Shown: piece by piece, positions 1 to 9,205 of the stretch
Layout: every line of letters starts with the position of its first letter
Position numbering within the stretch: the first letter of the stretch is position 1
NCBI RefSeq assembly: GCF_036492835.1
Contig: NZ_AP025314.1
Coordinates: forward strand, 3,452,010-3,516,009
DNA from: Fulvitalea axinellae
Lineage (GTDB): Bacteria; Bacteroidota; Bacteroidia; Cytophagales; Cyclobacteriaceae
Direction of reading: 5' to 3'
DNA length: 64,000 bases
The notes under the pieces: generated by a model
Database searches by the model: none
What the model saw: only the letters and a program-made list of their open reading frames with translations
What the model was told of the DNA's origin: nothing
Translations under genes and position numbers: made by a program

Positions 1-153
1 GAAGAGTTGATCGTAACCGACACTATTCCGCTTAGAAAAGAGACTACGAAGATCAAAGCGCTTTCAGTTGGCGAACTGTTTGCAAAAGCGATCCGCAAGT
101 TGCATGACAACGAGTCTATCAGCTCGCTGTTCATCAAAGGCGGCGGTCGTTAA
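1..153 (+). CDS. prs: Ribose-phosphate pyrophosphokinase, C-terminal end (partial)
   Basis: The window opens inside a gene; 50 codons read without interruption to a TAA. The translation contains VTDTIPL, a stretch ending in KIKALSVGELFAKAI, and SISSLF near the end, which is the usual C-terminus of PRPP synthetase. That cytosolic enzyme makes phosphoribosyl pyrophosphate from ribose 5-phosphate and ATP for nucleotide, histidine and tryptophan synthesis. The catalytic part lies outside the window. A hairpin follows, and rplY starts 83 bases downstream, an order often seen in bacteria. Confidence 0.9.
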   Translation, partial: EELIVTDTIPLRKETTKIKALSVGELFAKAIRKLHDNESISSLFIKGGGR

Positions 154-185
154 TCACTGGCAGGCACAAGACATTAGAATTATAT

Positions 186-210
186 AAGCGGGGATTTTCT
201 CCGCTTTCTT
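186..210 (+). terminator. Hairpin after prs
   Basis: A 9-bp stem (186-194 with 198-206, one G-U pair) closes a 3-base loop, followed by a short T-rich stretch. It is a weak intrinsic terminator or attenuator between prs and rplY. Confidence 0.45.
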
Positions 211-236
211 ATTGATATATTTATTATAATACCATT

Positions 237-827
237 ATGGAAACTGTAGAGATTATAGGGTTTAAAAGAGCAAATCTCGGCAAAAAAACAGCTAAAGAAC
301 TCCGTCGCGAAGCGCAAGTACCTTGCGTATTGTACGGTGGATCAGAGCAAATTCACTTCTCTGCTCCAATGATCTTGTTCCGCGAGCTGATTTACACTCC
401 AAACGCTTACTTCGTAAACTTGAACATCGAAGGAGCTGAGTACAAAGCTATCCTCCAGGACGCCCAATTCCACCCAGTGAGCGAAATGTTGCTCCACGCT
501 GACTTCTTGTTGCTCGACGAGACAAAAGTCATCAAGAAAATGGAAATTCCTGTTGAGTTGGTTGGTACTGCTCCTGGCGTATCTGTTGGTGGTAAATTGG
601 TTACTAACGTTCGTAAACTTTCAGTTAAAGCGTTGCCAGCCAACATGCCTTCAAGCATCAAGGTTGACGTAAGCGCTCTTGAGCTCGGAAAATCTACTCG
701 TGTAAGCGAGATCGAGACTGAAGGATACGAAATCCTGAACAACCCACAAGTATCTGTAGCTACAGTGTCTATCCCAAGAGCACTGAGAAGCAAGATGAAC
801 GAAGGTGGCGAAGAGGAAGAAGCGTAA
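237..827 (+). CDS. rplY: 50S ribosomal protein L25 / general stress protein Ctc
   Basis: The 196-residue protein fits the long (Ctc) form of L25: an N-terminal 5S-rRNA-binding domain (about 1-95, with QVPCVLYGG and FHPVSEMLLHADF), a beta-rich C-terminal TL5/CTC domain (about 96-185), and an acidic tail. It binds 5S rRNA in the central protuberance of the large ribosomal subunit. The ATG at 237 gives the expected N-terminus. About 9 of its 20 leucine codons are TTG, the codon read by the tRNA-Leu(CAA) that is multi-copy elsewhere in this window. It lies between prs and pth, a common order. Confidence 0.95.
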   Translation: METVEIIGFKRANLGKKTAKELRREAQVPCVLYGGSEQIHFSAPMILFRELIYTPNAYFVNLNIEGAEYKAILQDAQFHPVSEMLLHADFLLLDETKVIKKMEIPVELVGTAPGVSVGGKLVTNVRKLSVKALPANMPSSIKVDVSALELGKSTRVSEIETEGYEILNNPQVSVATVSIPRALRSKMNEGGEEEEA

Positions 828-853
828 GCGACTCCTTTTTCGAAGACATAAAC

Positions 854-882
854 AAAATCCTACCGTTTACGGTAGGATTTTT
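854..882 (+). terminator. Terminator after rplY
   Basis: A perfect 12-bp stem (854-865 with 870-881) with a 4-base loop, ending in Ts. Typical intrinsic terminator between rplY and pth. Confidence 0.8.
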
Positions 883-938
883 CTATTTTCGGCCGAATCT
901 GGAAAGGAACCCGGTTTCCTTCCGAAAAAGTCATACAA

Positions 939-1499
939 ATGAAACACCTTATTGTAGGCCTGGGCAATATCGGGCCGGAGTACGAAGAAACAAGACACAA
1001 CGTCGGTTTTATGACCGTCGACGCCATAGCCAAAGAGAAAGGACTTGAATGGAGCGCGGAAAGGTACGCCTTCAAGTGCGAATACAAATACAAGGGCCGT
1101 TCGATCCACATGATCAAGCCCACCACTTTTATGAACCTCAGCGGAAAAGCCGTTCGCCACTGGATGAGTGTTCTTAAGATCCAGAAATCCAACGTTTTGG
1201 TGATTGTCGACGACTTGGCCATTCCGTTCGGAAAGTTGAGAATGAGGGCGAAAGGCTCCAGCGCCGGTCACAACGGCCTCAAAAATATTGAGCAACTAAC
1301 CGGCGGACAAGACTACGCCCGCTTGCGTTTCGGAATCGGTGACGACTTCAGCAAAGGCAAACAAATCGATTTTGTATTGGGTGAATTCTCCGAGGACGAG
1401 AAAGCGGGACTCCCTTTGCTTATCGACCGTTCGGCAAAAATGATCGACGGTTTCTGCACTGCGGGAATCGCCAGAACCATGAGCCAGTACAACGACTAA
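939..1499 (+). CDS. pth: Peptidyl-tRNA hydrolase
   Basis: The 186-residue protein is normal length for bacterial Pth. It has the catalytic histidine (H20 in TRHNVGF), N10 in GLGNIG, N66 in FMNLSG, and the SSAGHNGLKNI segment that holds the third conserved asparagine. The cytosolic enzyme frees tRNA from peptidyl-tRNA that has dropped off ribosomes and is normally essential. The ATG at 939 is the only start that leaves the first beta strand whole. It follows rplY behind a terminator, so it may have its own promoter. Confidence 0.96.
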   Translation: MKHLIVGLGNIGPEYEETRHNVGFMTVDAIAKEKGLEWSAERYAFKCEYKYKGRSIHMIKPTTFMNLSGKAVRHWMSVLKIQKSNVLVIVDDLAIPFGKLRMRAKGSSAGHNGLKNIEQLTGGQDYARLRFGIGDDFSKGKQIDFVLGEFSEDEKAGLPLLIDRSAKMIDGFCTAGIARTMSQYND

Positions 1500-1507
1500 T
1501 TGTGGGA

Positions 1508-1540
1508 AAAGGAGGTTTTTAGCATCCCTCCTTTATCTCT
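1508..1540. terminator. Hairpin between convergent genes pth and the hybrid regulator
   Basis: An 8-bp stem (1508-1515 with 1527-1534) with an 11-base loop followed by a T-rich run on the plus strand. It probably ends pth and may also serve the gene coming from the right. Confidence 0.5.
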
Positions 1541-1541
1541 T

Positions 1542-4500
1542 TTACTCCAACTCATCGCCTAAAACCTGACGCTCTTTACGGTATTGCGACGGCGACATGC
1601 CGTAGATTTGCACAAAGCTCCGGCCGAAAGTGGCGGGCGCATTGAATCCCAACTCGTCAGAAATTTCGCTGATGCGCCAATCGGTACGGATGAGTAACCA
1701 TACGGCTTTTTCCATTCTTTTGGATCGGATCAGTTCCAGTGGCGTCATTCCCGTCAGGGCTTTTACTTTTCTGTAGAGTTGCGCCCGGCTCATCCCCATC
1801 ACTTTTCCCAGATTTTCCACACTGAGCGTTTCATCCGAAAGCCTGTCCCCTATTTCTTTTAAGAGTTTGTCCAGAAAATCTTTGTCTCTGGACACCACAT
1901 CTTCGCCGAGATCTTCCGTATTGAGACTTTCCCTAAAACGGCCCGCTACAGCTTGACGACTGACGGCGTTCCATACTTTCTTCCTTAATTCTTCCGGAGA
2001 AAAAGGCTTCTCGATATAATCATCAGCCTTTGCGGACAAGCCTTCCAAACGAGCCGTTTCCCCTCCTTTGGCGGACAGGAAAAAGAACGGGATATGCGAA
2101 AGCCTTTCATCAGCCCGGACCTTTCGGCAGAACTCCAAACCGCCACCATTCGGCATCATAACATCACTGATTATCAGATCCGGCACCTGTTCCAAAGCCA
2201 ATTCCCAAGCTTCGTTTCCGTTTTCGGCCATTACCAGATCAAATCCGTCAAGAATCTCCAACAGGAACGCGCGCATCTCCCGATCATCCTCAGCAACAAG
2301 TATTTTCGCCTCTGGATTCGGTTCAGCTGAGACTTCCGGAGTTTGCGCAGGCTCTTCACCAACACAAGGCAACATCACCGTAAACTCGCTTCCCTTGCCT
2401 AGACCCTCACTTTTCACGGATATTTCACCGCCATGCAATTCTACCAAACTACGCACCAAAGGAAGCCCAAGACCTGTCCCTTTCTCCGAATCATCGGACT
2501 GTTCGTACTTTCTGAAAACACGCTTAATATCGCTTACCGTGAGACCTTTTCCGTCGTCGGAAACTTTAACGAACCAACCGTCATCCGACTGGCCACAGGT
2601 GACAAGAATCTTTCCGCCCGAGTTTGTCGCTTTCAAAGCGTTGGACATCAGGTTTAGGAATATTTTCTCCAATTTTCGTTCGTCAACGGCCATTCTGAAT
2701 TCATTGGTTTCTGGACGAAACGAAAGGCTAACTCCTTTGCTTTCGGCTCTCGGCCCAAAACCGCCCGACCATTGCCTGAGCAGATCCACGACATCAACCG
2801 TACGCCTGTTCATTCGTAACATACCTTCTTCGGCTTTCCGGAAATCGAGCAACTGCTCGACGAGAGCGAGTAAACGTTTCGCATTTCTGTTCACCCTGCC
2901 GAAAACAGCCGTCCGGTCCAGCTCTTTGTTCAAATCCAGCCCCTCTTCGGCCACACCCATAATGAGACTCAACGGCGTTTTGAACTCATGCGAAACGTTC
3001 GTGAACAAATCCATTTTCGCCTTATGAACTTCTTCAGCATTTTTAAGCTCCATCGCTCTAAGTTTCAGTTCTCCTTTGAGTTTGACCCGTCCCAAAAGGA
3101 AGCTGTAAACAGCATACAGAAGCCCGCAAAGAACGACGAAAACAAGGAATCGGAAGATCCCGGTTTGCCACCACGGAGGCAGAATATCTACCCGGAATGT
3201 AAAACGCCCTGATCCGCTCTTCATTTCCGCCTCGAAAAGGTAGGAACCCGGCGGAACGTTTATATATCTTAACTTGGCTGGATTAGCGACCTGCCGCCAA
3301 TCTTCGTCAAATCCTTTGAGCCTATATCTGACAAAACGCCCGCTACCCGAAAAATCAGGCGCTACTATCCGCATACTGAACCCGTCCTTACCGAAAGGAA
3401 TCTCAACAGGCGATGTACTCTCCTGAAAATCGGCCAATTCGGATAACCACGAACGGCCACCGGCCTCAAATTCCGAAAGGAAAATATTATGAGACTTTTC
3501 TCTCGGAACTATTTTGCTCGGATCAAAATAAAGTAACCCGTCCACCGTTCCGAAGTACAGCCAACCGCGAGCGTCCCGGTGGGTAGCCCTAGGCGTAAAC
3601 TGCCGTGACGGCAAGCCGTCTTGCTTTCCGTAACGCACTATCTGTCCCGTCTTCACATCCAGCGACACCAATCCGTCGTTTGTCCCAAGCCAAGCTTTGC
3701 CAGCTCCCCAAACTATACTTTTTATATCATCGCCCGGTAAGCCGTCTTTTACCGACCAATGTTTCGGCTCTCCGTCTCCCAAAAGCCAAAGCCCTTTATT
3801 TGTCGCCAAAAGGATTTCTTCCGAATCGCCCGCTTTTTCCATTGCGTAAATCGAAACAGACGGCACGTTTTTCAACCGAGTAGAAAGTACCGGCAACCCA
3901 AGAGAATCAAGTACTAAACGATAAATTCCGTTTCCCGTACCAACCAAAAGCAGACTGTCATTCTCAAAAATAAAATCATTGACATTTGCCCCCCCAATAA
4001 AGCCGGACATACGGGTAATTTCATTTTTCCCTTTGGGAATAAAATCCAACCCTCCAACTGTACCCAGCCATAGGTGTCCGTGTTTTCCCCTCCTTATTTT
4101 CAGAACGGTATTGGCGCTCAGGCTCTGTTCATCTTCCCGATCGAACATAAACACCTTGGAATTCCCAGTTTCAGAATCAAATTCCGTCAACCCGTTCTGA
4201 AAAGCGCCACACCAGACTTTTCCATCAAAATCATTAAAAAGCACCCCGATTTTATCACCGGAAAGACCGTCTTTCTCATCAAAATGCCTGAATTTTCCCG
4301 TAGAAAGATCGTATTCGGAAAGACCTCCACCATCCGTTCCTAGCCAGACTTTCTCCCCTTCGGGGGAAGTGGAAATCGCACGGACAATCCGGTGGCGAAG
4401 TCCTGAAGAAAAATCAAAAGGATTGAAAAACAGAGAACGGAAAGCCGGGCGCTTAAGATCCGTAACGCAAATACCACCATCGGTCAATCCCACCCAAAGC

Positions 4501-5435
4501 AAGCCTCTTCCGTTTGCGTATATGCTGGAAGTCTGGTCAGTCTTAAGGTTTACGGTAAACGGATAGGACGAACGGAGCGTACTGACTTCCCCGGTCCGCT
4601 TATCGATTTTGGCGATTCCTCCACCGCCGGTTGTCATCCACACTTCATGCGGACGCTCGGGATCAGGCGTGGCAAATCCATTTACAAACTCGTGCCCCAA
4701 ACCCTCGGCGACACCGAATCTTTTCCATTCGCCGGTTTTCCTTTCATATAAAAACGCACCGGTCTCTTTGTCGGAAAGCCAAAAATCGCCTTGTTCGTCA
4801 GCGTAAGCGAAAACATATTGTTTTTGGATAGGCAACCTTGTTATGGATTTCCAACCGTTTTTGCCAGCATCGCGCCTTAAAATCCCGATTTCGCTAACTG
4901 CCCACAAGTCTCCTTTAGAGTTTCCTGTCAAGATCCTTATAGCCGAATGTCTCAGCGCTTGCCCGGCAAACTTCATTTTTTTAGTATCAAAAAAGAAAAT
5001 GCCCTTTCCTGTACCGAACCACAAACCACCATCGCCAACTTCCATGGAGTTTATCCCACTCTTGGAGCATTCACCCAAGTTTATTCTCTGGAAATCTCCG
5101 CTTTCGGGGCGATACAGCTCCAAACCGGCCCAATCCAAAACCCAAACCCGACCGTCCTTATCGCATAACACTTTGCGGATAAAATTGCCGCGCAACGACG
5201 CGCTATCGGCCGGATCATGTCTGAAATTTTTGAATTCAAAACCGTCAAAACGACTGAGTCCGCTTCGTGTTCCGAACCACATCACGCCGTTTTTTCCTTG
5301 GGTAATGCTGGTGACATGGTCTTCAGCCAAGCCGTTATCGGATGTGAACGTCCGGAAGCGGTACGCCCTTTCCTCCGCCATAGCCGAGGTTGCGTACAGA
5401 AAAAAAATCATCCCAAACAATATCGCCTTCTTCAT
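1542..5435 (-). CDS. Hybrid two-component system regulator (sensor kinase / response regulator / AraC)
   Basis: This one-protein signalling system of 1297 residues matches the HTCS family that controls polysaccharide use in Bacteroidota. In order: signal peptide (1-21); a long periplasmic region of beta-propeller repeats (VMWFGT, VWCGAF, LWLGTV and similar); a Y_Y_Y domain before the membrane; a membrane helix near FRFLVFVVLCGLLYAVY; HisKA with the phosphorylated histidine in SHEFKTPLS; an HATPase with NLMSNALK and GTGLGLPL; a receiver with EDD and DVMMP; and an AraC-type HTH. The ATG at 5435 was chosen over one 23 codons upstream because it leads straight into the signal peptide. It lies 134 bases downstream of a glycoside hydrolase on the same strand. 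No SusC/SusD pair is nearby. The ligand cannot be read from the sequence. Confidence 0.94.
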   Translation of the reverse strand: MKKAILFGMIFFLYATSAMAEERAYRFRTFTSDNGLAEDHVTSITQGKNGVMWFGTRSGLSRFDGFEFKNFRHDPADSASLRGNFIRKVLCDKDGRVWVLDWAGLELYRPESGDFQRINLGECSKSGINSMEVGDGGLWFGTGKGIFFFDTKKMKFAGQALRHSAIRILTGNSKGDLWAVSEIGILRRDAGKNGWKSITRLPIQKQYVFAYADEQGDFWLSDKETGAFLYERKTGEWKRFGVAEGLGHEFVNGFATPDPERPHEVWMTTGGGGIAKIDKRTGEVSTLRSSYPFTVNLKTDQTSSIYANGRGLLWVGLTDGGICVTDLKRPAFRSLFFNPFDFSSGLRHRIVRAISTSPEGEKVWLGTDGGGLSEYDLSTGKFRHFDEKDGLSGDKIGVLFNDFDGKVWCGAFQNGLTEFDSETGNSKVFMFDREDEQSLSANTVLKIRRGKHGHLWLGTVGGLDFIPKGKNEITRMSGFIGGANVNDFIFENDSLLLVGTGNGIYRLVLDSLGLPVLSTRLKNVPSVSIYAMEKAGDSEEILLATNKGLWLLGDGEPKHWSVKDGLPGDDIKSIVWGAGKAWLGTNDGLVSLDVKTGQIVRYGKQDGLPSRQFTPRATHRDARGWLYFGTVDGLLYFDPSKIVPREKSHNIFLSEFEAGGRSWLSELADFQESTSPVEIPFGKDGFSMRIVAPDFSGSGRFVRYRLKGFDEDWRQVANPAKLRYINVPPGSYLFEAEMKSGSGRFTFRVDILPPWWQTGIFRFLVFVVLCGLLYAVYSFLLGRVKLKGELKLRAMELKNAEEVHKAKMDLFTNVSHEFKTPLSLIMGVAEEGLDLNKELDRTAVFGRVNRNAKRLLALVEQLLDFRKAEEGMLRMNRRTVDVVDLLRQWSGGFGPRAESKGVSLSFRPETNEFRMAVDERKLEKIFLNLMSNALKATNSGGKILVTCGQSDDGWFVKVSDDGKGLTVSDIKRVFRKYEQSDDSEKGTGLGLPLVRSLVELHGGEISVKSEGLGKGSEFTVMLPCVGEEPAQTPEVSAEPNPEAKILVAEDDREMRAFLLEILDGFDLVMAENGNEAWELALEQVPDLIISDVMMPNGGGLEFCRKVRADERLSHIPFFFLSAKGGETARLEGLSAKADDYIEKPFSPEELRKKVWNAVSRQAVAGRFRESLNTEDLGEDVVSRDKDFLDKLLKEIGDRLSDETLSVENLGKVMGMSRAQLYRKVKALTGMTPLELIRSKRMEKAVWLLIRTDWRISEISDELGFNAPATFGRSFVQIYGMSPSQYRKERQVLGDELE

Positions 5436-5569
5436 TCTCCCTATGTTTCGGTTCAACAATCGACAACGCCTTTCGGCAAAACCACAAAACCAAGAAGCCC
5501 GCAACGCCGAACTTCTTGGTTGGTAAAATCAGCTCTCGCTAATGCTTTTTTTGAAATAATTCCTGAAAA

Positions 5570-7606
5570 TCAGATCACTTCATACTCGCAGAAAAGGAAA
5601 CCTGCTTTGTCTGCGATCTCGAAATCCACGGCGCCATCTTTTCCCACAGTCACTTCCCTTGAGGTTTTCTTTATCAAATCCGTAATCTTGATTTTCTTTC
5701 CGCCAAGAAAGTTCAGTTTGATTTTCCCGTTCCGGTTTTCATTGTTCAACTCACGGAAAATGGTCAAATAACCACGGTCATCAGATGGCAAATAGTTTTG
5801 GAAACCGGTCCAAGAGCTATTATCCGGCTTCGCTCCGACAGGGAAAACGTAGCCGTCATACATCTCTTTGCGGTGCAATTTGTATTCGGCCAGCAATTTA
5901 CGGATCTCGTCACGGGCTTTGTCCGTATAACGATGAGTTTCTTGGAAGAAAATCGGGCTTCCCATCAGCGTCAGCGCCACACTGTACGGATGATTGTGCA
6001 AATACGCGTCGCTCAGTTCCCTGTTCACCCTATCGATATTCTGAACACTGATTTGGTATTTGTTCAGGTTCAGGTATTTCGAAGTCTGCCAAGCGTCACG
6101 CAACACGAGGTACGGATGATAAAGCACGTTCGGCGGATTCTGCGGCTTACGGTTTTCAAGATAGATATTTCCGTATTCGCGACCGTAGAAGTAACCGATC
6201 CTCGGCGGATTTTCAGTCACATCCCAGTTTACGCGCACATTGTGCTTAGTGTATTTTATGAAATTCCTGACTTTGGAAATAAAACCGTCCAGAGTCTCAT
6301 AATTATATAATTTGGCAAAATCCAGCTTGTAGTACAAGAACCCTCCTTTGTCGTAATTCCATTTCAGATCTTCAAGCGGAATAGACCACGCGGCCCAAAG
6401 CCCGGGACGGATCCCGTTGGTTTTGTAATACTGGCGAGTAGGTTCCCAGCCTTTCGGAAAAACGTCGTACGCCCCCACAACTTTGCTTTCAAGCTTTCTG
6501 ACCGGACGCCATTTGCCGTATCCTTTCCCTTGCCAACCGTCATCGATTTGCTGAACATCGATTCCCAAATCTTTCTGCGAATCGATTTCCCTGAAGATAT
6601 TCTCTTGGCGCGAAGCGTACTTGCTGATTTCGCCCGAAGAACCGCTACCCCACGTATTGGCCATTATGTAAATATCGCGCTCGGCGTCTACCGGATATCT
6701 CGCTCTGTCAAAACGTTTAATCGCCAAGGCCTCCTCGGCCTCTCCGCCCTCGAAAAGGACAATCCAGTTTGCCCAAGCTTGTCTGTATTCAAAATCGTTC
6801 AGGTTTTTGGCCGTTAACGCCACTCCCGTACTTTGTAACGTTCCATCCACAACGGCGAACACTCCCGTATTTACGCCTTGCTGGTTTACGCATTTGTGGC
6901 TTTCCTTCACCAAAGCTAAACCTTCATTGCCTCTTTTGCCGATATACACGCTAGCCCAATCCGCTTCTCCGTTGGAATTCTCTTCCCTCAAAATTTCTGT
7001 TTCGGCCATATTCCGGTGTTGCGTATCGTTGTAATAACCTACGGCCTTCCACTCGGCGGAACCCTTGCCCACGGCCACGGCTTCCGCAACCACTCCGTCC
7101 AGAGCGTTTTCGGAAAGTTTGGTTCCGGGCAAAAGCTTAAACCACAATTGCGTCCGTAGCCCCGGCGTGTTCGGATAGGCCCAAACCTTATATTTCGCCA
7201 ACAAACCCAACTTCGGATATTCCGTCTCCACGACTAATTCCAAATGCCTTGACGTAAAACCCTCATCGTCACTCTTCTCTACGGAGACGCTTTTCAATAC
7301 GGCCGGATTTTCGGCGTCTGCCCAAGTCGGGTGACCAAAGACCGGCAATGGTTCTTCCGACGCCCAGGCTTTATTGCCATCTCTTGATACGGAAGCGGAA
7401 ACCAAACCTCGTTCCGTCCAAGCGAATTCCCTGCTTATCTCTCCAGTTCCTATTGCCAAATTATCTCCCCGCATTTCAACAAAAGCATTCCCCAAACGGG
7501 AATCACCTACGGACTGCCACGGCCCATCATCTTTGGAACAGCCCGCAAAAAGGGCTAATAAAACAGTAAAAACCAACGCGCGAAAAATACTCATAGCGAT
7601 TTTCAT
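5570..7606 (-). CDS. Lipoprotein glycoside hydrolase, alpha-galactosidase (clan GH-D, GH36/GH27-like) type
   Basis: The 678-residue protein starts with a lipoprotein signal peptide; the lipobox cysteine is C23, followed by SKDD, an acidic stretch like the Bacteroidota surface-export signal. An N-terminal beta domain leads into a TIM barrel with the clan motif QIDDGWQ (353-359) and YYKLDFAK, whose D429 sits where GH36/GH27 enzymes have the nucleophile. D462 in VNWDVTEN is a candidate acid/base. It probably removes alpha-linked galactose or a related sugar at the cell surface or in the periplasm. The following gene is the hybrid regulator, so the two likely form one sugar-responsive unit. Family level is fairly safe; the exact substrate is not known. 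Confidence 0.8.
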   Translation of the reverse strand: MKIAMSIFRALVFTVLLALFAGCSKDDGPWQSVGDSRLGNAFVEMRGDNLAIGTGEISREFAWTERGLVSASVSRDGNKAWASEEPLPVFGHPTWADAENPAVLKSVSVEKSDDEGFTSRHLELVVETEYPKLGLLAKYKVWAYPNTPGLRTQLWFKLLPGTKLSENALDGVVAEAVAVGKGSAEWKAVGYYNDTQHRNMAETEILREENSNGEADWASVYIGKRGNEGLALVKESHKCVNQQGVNTGVFAVVDGTLQSTGVALTAKNLNDFEYRQAWANWIVLFEGGEAEEALAIKRFDRARYPVDAERDIYIMANTWGSGSSGEISKYASRQENIFREIDSQKDLGIDVQQIDDGWQGKGYGKWRPVRKLESKVVGAYDVFPKGWEPTRQYYKTNGIRPGLWAAWSIPLEDLKWNYDKGGFLYYKLDFAKLYNYETLDGFISKVRNFIKYTKHNVRVNWDVTENPPRIGYFYGREYGNIYLENRKPQNPPNVLYHPYLVLRDAWQTSKYLNLNKYQISVQNIDRVNRELSDAYLHNHPYSVALTLMGSPIFFQETHRYTDKARDEIRKLLAEYKLHRKEMYDGYVFPVGAKPDNSSWTGFQNYLPSDDRGYLTIFRELNNENRNGKIKLNFLGGKKIKITDLIKKTSREVTVGKDGAVDFEIADKAGFLFCEYEVI

Positions 7607-7771
7607 TTGTTATGGAAAACTCCGGCTAGTGGCCGGCATAACATAAAGATAAACCGGCAGGCATACTGTATTCTTTACGATTAGTCTCAAAATACCGCCG
7701 AAAAAGGTCACTCGCAACAAAAATCCAAGAGTTGCCAAACAAGTCCATCACTAACCGGCTTGATGTAAAAA

Positions 7772-8263
7772 ATGTCTATGAAATCTTTATATATCTTACT
7801 TGCGTCAATAATCGTGTTTTCCTTGCACTCCTGCAACGGTCCGGACGACTCGGACAGGAACGATTATCCCACAATCAAAAACGTTAAAATAGGAAAACGG
7901 ACCGGCACGCTACCCGACGGAAAGACAGCTCCGTTATTTCTGTTCGGAGACACGTTGAAATTCTCCGCAGATGTGGCGGACAGCCACTCGCTTTCGGGTT
8001 TTATTCTGGAAGTGGAATACACGGAAACGGAAAAAGAGGGAACCCGTGGCTGGCAATACGAAACGGACGGAGACTTATTGGGGAGAAAAGAAGCTACAGT
8101 GTTGGTCAACGACAGTATAGTCCCTTCCTCGTTTACGGTCAATGGCACAGTTTACCAAACGGCCCAAGGGGTTTATAACCTAACCTTTATCGTAAGCGAT
8201 ACAGTGAGTCTGGAAACAAAACTAACGCAAAAAATCCTGATTATGGAGCCTCCCCAGCCTTAA
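7772..8263 (+). CDS. Small putative lipoprotein, possibly DUF4625-like
   Basis: The 163-residue protein has a lipoprotein signal peptide with lipobox cysteine at C21 (FSLHSC) followed by acidic residues (GPDDSD). An ATG two codons in (7778) is an equally good start. The rest reads as a single beta-sandwich, with YPTIKNVKIG and FGDTLKFSADVADSHSLSGF alternating hydrophobic and polar residues. That resembles the Ig-like domain of DUF4625 lipoproteins, but I assign it only tentatively. It stands alone, divergent from the glycoside hydrolase across 165 bases and convergent with the rhodanese gene. Confidence 0.7.
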   Translation: MSMKSLYILLASIIVFSLHSCNGPDDSDRNDYPTIKNVKIGKRTGTLPDGKTAPLFLFGDTLKFSADVADSHSLSGFILEVEYTETEKEGTRGWQYETDGDLLGRKEATVLVNDSIVPSSFTVNGTVYQTAQGVYNLTFIVSDTVSLETKLTQKILIMEPPQP

Positions 8264-8276
8264 CGGGGAAGGCTCC
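8245..8276. terminator. Hairpin between convergent lipoprotein and rhodanese genes
   Basis: A GC-rich inverted repeat (GGAGCC..CCCC with GGGG..GGCTCC) overlaps the stop codon of the lipoprotein gene. It has no T run on the plus strand, so it is a weak terminator or an mRNA-end hairpin. Confidence 0.4.
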
Positions 8277-8284
8277 AAACAGTA

Positions 8285-8599
8285 TCAGTACTGGATAACG
8301 CTCTTGTCCACTTTTTTGCCATAATCAAGGATACCACCTTCAAGATTATAGCAATTCTCAAATCCTAGACGCTCAAGTTGTTCGATGGCTCTGGCGCTAC
8401 GCACACCGCTACGGCACATCACAACCACTTTCTTGTCTTCAGGAATTTGCTCAACAAAATCGTTTAAACGGCTCAGCGGCATAAATTCCCCGCCAATATT
8501 AGTCAATTGGTACTCGTTCTCTTCCCTTACGTCAATCAGAACAAAGTCTTCGCCCTGGTCACGCATCTCTTTCAAGCCTAATGCGTCTATTGTTTTCAT
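8285..8599 (-). CDS. Rhodanese-like domain protein
   Basis: A single-domain rhodanese of 104 residues. It has the LIDVREENEY segment and the active-site loop CRSGVR with the catalytic cysteine C62, which carries a persulfide during sulfur transfer. There is no signal peptide, so it acts in the cytosol. Such small rhodaneses pass sulfur from donors such as thiosulfate or polysulfide to acceptor proteins; the partner cannot be told here. It is divergent from an OsmC-family gene (140 bases between starts), and both could belong to sulfur or peroxide stress handling, which is inference. Confidence 0.9.
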   Translation of the reverse strand: MKTIDALGLKEMRDQGEDFVLIDVREENEYQLTNIGGEFMPLSRLNDFVEQIPEDKKVVVMCRSGVRSARAIEQLERLGFENCYNLEGGILDYGKKVDKSVIQY

Positions 8600-8739
8600 G
8601 TTTCGTTAGGTTATTCGATAGTCAATCGTAATCGAAGTTAATAAAAAGGCTTGAGCGCCCATAAGAGACGGGCTACATTTTAGTAAATTAGCGCAGACAG
8701 TCCGGCATTCGCCGGTTCACCTTTCCAAACCACATTAAA

Positions 8740-9156
8740 ATGAAGGTAAATATCGAACGTCTCGACGACGCGTTCCACATGCGGGCGTCCAACGAAAACG
8801 GAAATACAATCGAAATGGATACTTCCGCAAGCCACGGAGGTAGCGGACAAGGCGTCAGCCCGATGCAACTGTTGCTGGCCGGCGTAGGTGGTTGCAGCGC
8901 CATCGACATTATCAGCATACTGAAAAAACAGAAACAGCCGTTGGGCAAATTCACTATCGAGGTGGACGGCTCAAGAGTGGACGCTACTCCGTCGGTTTTC
9001 GAAAAAATCAAGGTCACATACCGCCTCCACGGTGACTTGGACGAGAACAAAGTACGCAAGGCCATTGACCTTTCGGTAGAAAAATATTGTTCCGTAAGCA
9101 AGATGCTCGAAAAAACGGCGGAGATAGAAACGGCATTCGAAATCATCCGGGACTAA
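8740..9156 (+). CDS. OsmC family peroxide-reducing protein
   Basis: The 138-residue protein has the two conserved cysteines of OsmC/Ohr proteins: C52 in the VGGCSAIDI helix and C117 in EKYCSVSKML. Family members use the first as the peroxidatic cysteine and reduce organic hydroperoxides. The spacing and the GVSPMQLLLAGVGGC signature fit the general OsmC (YhfA-like) branch rather than Ohr. It is cytosolic. The DUF308 membrane protein starts 49 bases downstream on the same strand and is probably co-transcribed. Confidence 0.9.
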   Translation: MKVNIERLDDAFHMRASNENGNTIEMDTSASHGGSGQGVSPMQLLLAGVGGCSAIDIISILKKQKQPLGKFTIEVDGSRVDATPSVFEKIKVTYRLHGDLDENKVRKAIDLSVEKYCSVSKMLEKTAEIETAFEIIRD

Positions 9157-9205
9157 ACTCCCGGCTCAGATTTTGCCCCGACGGAGTAAAGACACTCTCC
9201 GTCCC

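Noticed and set aside
867..1295. Long antisense ORF over pth
   Set aside because: pth is certain on the other strand; the ORF is a shadow.
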